From contig CAMOZF010000044.1 in the NCBI GenBank assembly GCA_946630765.1, positions 1-9,806 of the forward strand: DNA of 9,806 nt, given 5' to 3'. The notes under the pieces are model-generated. The model did no database searches and was not told the DNA's origin. It saw only the letters and a program-made list of their open reading frames with translations. Shown here piece by piece: positions 5,950 to 9,806 of the stretch. The position numbers and the translations under genes were made by a program. How positions within the stretch are numbered: the stretch's first letter is position 1; every line of letters starts with the position of its first letter. This DNA comes from an uncultured Lachnospiraceae bacterium. GTDB taxonomy: Bacteria; Bacillota_A; Clostridia; Lachnospirales; Lachnospiraceae.

Positions 5950-5994
5950 GCCAAAATTCATGAAATTTCACTTAATTTCACAGAAGAAATTAAG
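5941..5994. promoter_or_regulatory. AT-rich cluster of palindromes and direct repeats upstream of the DUF1593 promoter
   Basis: In 54 bp there are TGAATTCA (5941-5948), TTCATGAA (5957-5964) and TGAAATTTCA (5961-5970). There is also a perfect 9-bp inverted repeat, CTTAATTTC (5971-5979) / GAAATTAAG (5986-5994), with a 6-base spacer. AATTTCAC occurs at 5964 and 5974, exactly 10 bp or one helical turn apart. This looks like a multi-site operator overlapping and lying upstream of the -35 box. The regulator is not identifiable here. Confidence 0.5.
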
Positions 5995-6047
5995 TTCCCC
6001 GATTTTCCCTGCAAAATGCGCCCTCCGTCCCCGAGCAATAGCTGTGC

Positions 6048-7277
6048 TCAGCTGCCGTACCGAAGCGCCCGAAGCCGTCGAACTGCTTCGATCACCGCTT
6101 CTGCCGCGTCTTCACTCTCCTCTTCCGTACTGAACTCCCCAAAGCTGAAGCGAAGAGAAGCATTTGCCCGTTCAATATCCATTCCCGGAAGCGCCATCAG
6201 AACATGCGAAGGCTCCAACGCGCCGGATGCGCAGGCCGATCCCGACGCCGCCGCGATTCCCTTCATGTCCAGAAGGATCAGAAGAGACTCCGCCTCAATG
6301 CCCGGAAAACTGAGGTTCAGATGTCCGGGAAGGCATCCCGTCCGGTCGGGTTCCGTGGATTCCTCAAGGTCCTTCAGGCACTGCAGTCCGTTGATCCGGA
6401 CGTCCGGAAGCGCCGAAAGGATCTTCCGAAGGAAAAGGTTCCGAAGCCTCGAAATCCGCTCCGCCGACTCGGCCATATGCACTTCCGCGTATTTGACCGC
6501 TTCATAAAGCCCCGCAATCCCCGGTGTATTCAGGGTTCCGGAACGTTTTTTCCGCTCCTGCCCGCCGCCGTAGATCTGCGGCTTCAGCGCAGCCTTTGAA
6601 GACGCATACAGAAATCCGACGCCCTTTGGCGCGCCAAGCTTATGGCCGCTCGCGGACAGAAGATCAATATGACAGGCTTTCACATCGATCGGAATATGCC
6701 CGAAGGCCTGCACCGCGTCCGTATGGAAAAGCGCCCCGTATTTCTCACAGATTTCGCCGATCTCGCAGATCGGTTCAATAGTCCCGAGTTCATTATTTGC
6801 CGTCATCACGGACACCAGGATTCGAGCTTCTGCATCTGCTGCGCCCGGCTGCATTGTCCGATCCGCTTCAAGAAGTTCCAGGATCGCCTGTTCCACCTGC
6901 TCCGGGTGAATCCCCCCTTCGGAATCCGGCTTCAGGATCGTCAGTGTCCGGTCTCCGCAGCACCAGGCCTTTGCCGCCTGCAGCACCGCTTCGTGCTCGA
7001 TCGCCGTTGTAATGATATGCCGCACGCCGCCATTTGCCGCGCCGAAGATCGCGAGATTGTCGCTCTCTGTCCCGCCGGATGTGAAGATCAGCTCCTCCGG
7101 TCTGCAGTTCAGCATTCCCGCGATTTCCCGCCGTGCACTGTCGATCACCATGCGGCTTTTCTGCGCCGCCTGATGGATCGACGAGGGATTCGCGTATTCT
7201 TCTGTCATAAATCGCATCACCTGTTCGGCCGCTTCGGAAAGCACCGGCGATGACGCCGCATAGTCAAGATAAATCAT
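6048..7277 (-). CDS. cysteine desulfurase, NifS/IscS family, 409 aa
   Basis: A PLP enzyme that takes sulfur from cysteine as a persulfide and hands it on for iron-sulfur clusters, tRNA thiolation or cofactors. Diagnostic residues are all present: YLDYAASSP at the start, SGGTESDN at 67-74, His95 in IEHEAV, Asp187 in FHTDAVQAFG, PLP-lysine Lys213 in SASGHKLGAPKG, and the persulfide Cys349 in GSACASGALEPSHVL. That loop is of the long, class I type. Relative to common NifS proteins there appear to be short extra segments near 138-150 and 299-316; this is judged by eye. AGGGG is 6 bases before ATG7277. It has its own promoter and no iscR, scaffold or thiI gene beside it, so its sulfur acceptor cannot be inferred from context. 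No terminator is evident after its stop. Confidence 0.95.
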   Translation of the reverse strand: MIYLDYAASSPVLSEAAEQVMRFMTEEYANPSSIHQAAQKSRMVIDSARREIAGMLNCRPEELIFTSGGTESDNLAIFGAANGGVRHIITTAIEHEAVLQAAKAWCCGDRTLTILKPDSEGGIHPEQVEQAILELLEADRTMQPGAADAEARILVSVMTANNELGTIEPICEIGEICEKYGALFHTDAVQAFGHIPIDVKACHIDLLSASGHKLGAPKGVGFLYASSKAALKPQIYGGGQERKKRSGTLNTPGIAGLYEAVKYAEVHMAESAERISRLRNLFLRKILSALPDVRINGLQCLKDLEESTEPDRTGCLPGHLNLSFPGIEAESLLILLDMKGIAAASGSACASGALEPSHVLMALPGMDIERANASLRFSFGEFSTEEESEDAAEAVIEAVRRLRALRYGS

Positions 7278-7316
7278 CCTATTCCCCTGTTGTATTGTAT
7301 TCCTCTTCCAGTTCCG

Positions 7317-7344
7317 ATTATACAGGCATCCCAGTAAAAATCAA
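7317..7344 (-). promoter_or_regulatory. predicted promoter of the cysteine desulfurase gene
   Basis: Read leftward, TTGATT (7344-7339), a 16-bp spacer and a perfect TATAAT (7322-7317). The start point would be near 7310, giving a leader of about 33 bases. The -35 box directly follows the T-run of the stem-loop at 7345-7384. Confidence 0.7.
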
Positions 7345-7384
7345 GAAAAAACTGCAGGCGGGGGCTTTCCCCGCATCAAGCAGT
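7345..7384 (-). terminator. terminator-shaped stem-loop between two divergent promoters
   Basis: Read leftward this is a two-part stem: ACTGC/GCAGT (7384-7380 with 7355-7351) and GCGGGG/CCCCGC (7374-7369 with 7363-7358), separated by a small internal loop. A run of six T (one overlapping the stem) then CTTGATTTTT follows. That is a good intrinsic terminator for leftward transcription, yet no gene ends here. It may block leftward antisense or upstream transcripts from entering the desulfurase promoter. The rightward reading lacks a T-run. Confidence 0.6.
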
Positions 7385-7386
7385 TC

Positions 7387-7415
7387 TTGCAAGGCCATCT
7401 GACCTATTATATAAT
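7387..7415 (+). promoter_or_regulatory. predicted promoter of the carboxylesterase gene
   Basis: TTGCAA (7387-7392), a 17-bp spacer and a perfect TATAAT (7410-7415) inside a very AT-rich stretch that repeats TATAAT-like units. The start point would be near 7422, about 30 bases before the start codon, with GGAG at 7442-7445 as ribosome site. Confidence 0.7.
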
Positions 7416-7451
7416 ATAATAATATCATCACTTTACTTTTCGGAGTTTTTC

Positions 7452-8837
7452 ATGAAGGAACGATCTGAAACAATCCAGCTGCACACCGCTCTCGGAGAGA
7501 TCACTGGCATCGCGGATGAACGCTGCCGGAAATTCCTCGGGATTCCCTACGCACATGCCGCGCGCTTCGAATACGCAGTCCCTGTCGAGCGCTTTGATGC
7601 AGCATTTGACGCCTGTGCCCCGGGACCGGCCTGTCCGCAGAACCGCGCGGTCCATGAGCATCTGGAAAATCCGACACGCCGCTTCTATAAGCGGGAATTC
7701 CGCGACGGGATGGATTTCCGTTATGAGGAAGACTGTCTGAATCTCAACATTTTCACTCCGAAGGCCCCCAAAAAATGTCCCGTCGTCATCTTCATCCACG
7801 GCGGCGGCTTCGACTCCGGGATCAATTCGGAAAGCCCCTATGACGGCTCGGCGCTTGCCGAACGCGGCATCCTTACGGTTTTCATCAACTACCGGGTCGG
7901 CGTTCTCGGCTACTTTACGCACGAGGCGCTGCAGAAGAGCTTCGGAAGAGACGGTAATTTCGGGCTCGACGATCAGCGGACGGCGATCCGCTGGGTCAAA
8001 AAACACATCGCGGATTTCGGCGGCGATCCGGAGAATATCACGCTCGTCGGTCAGAGTGCCGGCGCGATCTCCATCCAGTACCTCTGTCTGAACCCGGACA
8101 ATCACGGACTGTTTCAGCGCGCGGTCATGATGTCCGGCGGCGGGCAGTTCCCGAAATTCTCCCTGCCGCGCCCCGCTGCAGAAACACACGAATACTGGCT
8201 TCAGTTCATGGCGCTTGCCGGATGCGGCAGCTTTGAAGAATTTCAGAAGGCCGACCTTTCGAAGCTTTTTGACGCTGTCGAAAAGATCAAAACGCTCCGG
8301 AAGGATTCCGTCTACCACACGATGCCCGTAATTGACGGATATCTTCTCCCCGGCCCCGTCGACCAAATGATCCGTCATCCGCTGCCCATCGACTACATGA
8401 TCGGCTACACCAACAACGATATGTACGCCCCGATCATGGCGAAGATCGGCAACCGCTTCGGAAAAGACAACGGCGCGTACATCTACTATTTCGATCTGGA
8501 TGCGCCGGGCGACGATAACCGCGCCTTCCATTCTTCCGACCTTCGGTACATGTTTGAAACCCTGAAGACGAGCTGGCGGCCCTATTCAGCGTCTGACTAT
8601 GAGGCCTCCGAAACAATGGCCGCGTATCTCGCGAATTTTGCCCGTGGAGGCAACCCGAACGGTCCGAAGCTGCCCCTCTGGAAGCCCGCCAAAAAAGGCC
8701 TTCTCACCGACGTTCTTCACATCAGTAAAAAGGCCATTCGAATGGGTCATGTCAATTATCCGAAGCTCCTCCGGAACATGCTGACGAAGGGCGATCCGAA
8801 GGGATGTCCCGACCCCACTTCGTTCCGCTCAACATGA
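7452..8837 (+). CDS. type-B carboxylesterase (alpha/beta hydrolase, PnbA-like), 461 aa
   Basis: A serine esterase that hydrolyses carboxylic esters. There is no signal peptide, so it is cytoplasmic. The N-terminus has the family's GIPYA segment (30-34) and the EDCLNLNIF signature (93-101). The oxyanion HGGG is at 116-119 and NYRVGVLGYF at 146-155. The nucleophile Ser202 sits in GQSAG, where most relatives have GESAG. The likely catalytic His is His360 in AFHSSDLRYMF, and the acid lies in GYTNNDM at about 318-324, where Asp323 stands close to the position usually filled by Glu. Only about 37 residues separate acid and His. That is clearly fewer than in typical family members and explains the modest length. 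GGAG is 6 bases before ATG7452. The gene ends 7 bp from the convergent permease stop. The natural substrate is unknown; plant-derived or acetylated sugar esters are a guess. Confidence 0.93.
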   Translation: MKERSETIQLHTALGEITGIADERCRKFLGIPYAHAARFEYAVPVERFDAAFDACAPGPACPQNRAVHEHLENPTRRFYKREFRDGMDFRYEEDCLNLNIFTPKAPKKCPVVIFIHGGGFDSGINSESPYDGSALAERGILTVFINYRVGVLGYFTHEALQKSFGRDGNFGLDDQRTAIRWVKKHIADFGGDPENITLVGQSAGAISIQYLCLNPDNHGLFQRAVMMSGGGQFPKFSLPRPAAETHEYWLQFMALAGCGSFEEFQKADLSKLFDAVEKIKTLRKDSVYHTMPVIDGYLLPGPVDQMIRHPLPIDYMIGYTNNDMYAPIMAKIGNRFGKDNGAYIYYFDLDAPGDDNRAFHSSDLRYMFETLKTSWRPYSASDYEASETMAAYLANFARGGNPNGPKLPLWKPAKKGLLTDVLHISKKAIRMGHVNYPKLLRNMLTKGDPKGCPDPTSFRST

Positions 8838-8847
8838 CACGCTGTCA
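8835..8847. repeat. small inverted repeat containing both convergent stop codons
   Basis: TGACA (8835-8839), CGC, TGTCA (8843-8847) is a perfect 5-bp inverted repeat. Its first three bases are the TGA of the rightward esterase, and its last three are the TGA, on the other strand, of the leftward permease. There is no T-run, so it is unlikely to be a terminator; chance symmetry around paired stops is possible. Confidence 0.5.
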
Positions 8848-9806
8848 CTTCCCTGAAGTCCTCTTCCTGAACCCCTTCCACGCGAAGAACAGCGGAATCA
8901 GCGTCAGCACGACGACACAGGCGCCGACAAGGAAAATGTTGCTGTTCGGTATATACTCTGTGAGGCCGCTCGTCTGGTTGACAAAGGTTTCGCCGCTCGT
9001 CTTGACGACCGCCTCGCCGATCAAAGCGCCCGCAATCATCGGAATCAGCACATAGAAGAGCGTCCAGATCCCTTCAAACTGCCCTTTCGCGTTCTCCGGA
9101 TAGAGCTGCTTTGCCCACACCTTCGTCACCTGCAGGATGCCGACGTAACCGATGCCCATGATAAAGATGCCAAGCCAGATCTGCAGATTGAAAAGCTTCG
9201 AAGGATCGATCTTCCCCGCCCGGACCGGGTAGAGGATCAGAAGGCCCGCGATATTCAGAATCACCGACGCCGCGCCGACGAGCGGATGCTTATTTTTATT
9301 GATCAGCACGCCCATCGGGATCGACATCAGCATCGCGAACATCAGCGGCACCGCCTCAATAATGCCCATCTGGTCCGGCGTGTAGCCGAGATAGTGAATC
9401 AGATAGTTCCCCGTATAGGAAAAATAAATATTAAATCCGATGGTAAAGACCGAAATCGCGATATGTACCCACACCAGCTCCGGCAGTCCGAAGAAGGTTT
9501 TGAAGTTGAAGACGCTGAAAAACTGTTTGACAAAGGAGCCTTCCTTGTGCGGCGCGACGTCGTCATTCTTGTTGAGGACGAACATTGATATTATGCCGAC
9601 CACAATCACGAGAAGTCCCATCACGATGAACAGCCGCTGGTAGTTGTCGTTTTTCCCGACGAGCATGCCGCCGACAACCGTTCCGATCAGCGTTCCGAGA
9701 ACCGGCTGCGTCGCAAGCGCGGCCCCGATTCCGCCCCGGTTCTTGTCGTTCAGAAGGTCCGTCGTCCAGGTGCTGAAGCCGGCAGTCGACCCCATCGAGC
9801 CGAAAA
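8845..9806 (-). CDS. MFS sugar-type permease, GPH/SLC45-like (N-terminus cut by window edge)
   Basis: An integral membrane transporter, probably a cation-coupled importer of a sugar or glycoside. About 319 codons are visible. The frame continues past the first visible ATG (9795) to the window edge, so that Met is internal. Counting from it, about eight hydrophobic segments can be seen near residues 30-47, 55-74, 106-127, 143-165, 171-190, 204-223, 242-264 and 286-306. This is the last two thirds of a 12-segment MFS protein. The NDKNRG loop at 16-21 resembles the cytoplasmic loop of GPH-type carriers. The C-terminus is basic (KGFRKRTSGK), consistent with a cytoplasmic end. It converges on the esterase gene with 7 bp between stops, and no terminator is visible in that gap. 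The substrate is not readable from sequence. The MFS call is firm and the GPH/SLC45 placement is moderate. Confidence 0.85.
   Translation of the reverse strand, partial: FGSMGSTAGFSTWTTDLLNDKNRGGIGAALATQPVLGTLIGTVVGGMLVGKNDNYQRLFIVMGLLVIVVGIISMFVLNKNDDVAPHKEGSFVKQFFSVFNFKTFFGLPELVWVHIAISVFTIGFNIYFSYTGNYLIHYLGYTPDQMGIIEAVPLMFAMLMSIPMGVLINKNKHPLVGAASVILNIAGLLILYPVRAGKIDPSKLFNLQIWLGIFIMGIGYVGILQVTKVWAKQLYPENAKGQFEGIWTLFYVLIPMIAGALIGEAVVKTSGETFVNQTSGLTEYIPNSNIFLVGACVVVLTLIPLFFAWKGFRKRTSGK

Noticed and set aside
6031..6047. Terminator after the cysteine desulfurase stop
   Set aside because: Read leftward, GAGCA/TGCTC gives only a 5-bp stem followed by a G-run rather than a T-run, so it does not qualify.
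6642..7253. 203-codon plus-strand frame over the cysteine desulfurase gene
   Set aside because: It is antisense to a gene with every catalytic residue intact and has no supporting signals.
7428..8531. 367-codon open frame on the minus strand across the carboxylesterase gene
   Set aside because: It is antisense to a well-supported esterase, has no family features, and would start inside that gene. It is a shadow frame.

Overview
The window looks like chromosomal DNA of a Bacillota (Firmicutes) anaerobe of the Clostridia/Erysipelotrichia kind. This rests on G+C-rich coding sequence with AT-rich intergenic gaps, clear AGGAG-type ribosome binding sites, vegetative TTGACA/TATAAT promoters, a GAAC-N4-GTTC (Gram-positive LexA) operator, and protein families typical of these bacteria. 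The lineage call is inference. I see no rRNA, tRNA, CRISPR array, insertion sequence, prophage gene or attachment site.

Left part (1-4362). A leftward gene for an ECF-type sigma factor with an N-terminal zinc ribbon runs off the left edge. A 338-bp divergent promoter region separates it from a rightward cluster. That region holds one good promoter for each direction and a perfect palindromic SOS box between them. The rightward cluster encodes a 65-aa XRE regulator, a Y-family translesion polymerase carrying a beta-clamp motif, an SRAP/HMCES-type protein that shields abasic sites in single-stranded DNA, and a family 2 glycosyltransferase. A strong stem-loop terminator, shared with the convergent gene on the other strand, closes the cluster. 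I read the first three genes as an SOS-induced lesion-tolerance cassette. The polymerase would copy past damage and the SRAP protein would protect abasic lesions. The XRE protein may add a second layer of control. The glycosyltransferase may simply be a read-through passenger.

Middle part (4363-7277), all leftward. There is a DUF1593/Sde182-type nucleoside-hydrolase-like protein without a signal peptide, with its own promoter under an AT-rich array of short palindromes. It is followed, going upstream, by a NifS/IscS-type cysteine desulfurase that stands alone without scaffold or regulator genes and has its own promoter.

Right part (7278-9806). A divergent gap holds two good promoters and a terminator-shaped stem-loop in an unexpected place. 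A rightward type-B carboxylesterase follows. It converges, with only 7 bp between stop codons, on a leftward MFS sugar-type permease that is cut by the right edge of the window.

The most interesting part is the divergent sigma factor / SOS cassette region. The individual families are all known. The combination of XRE, Y-polymerase and SRAP under one SOS box, opposite a zinc-ribbon sigma factor, deserves a comparative look.
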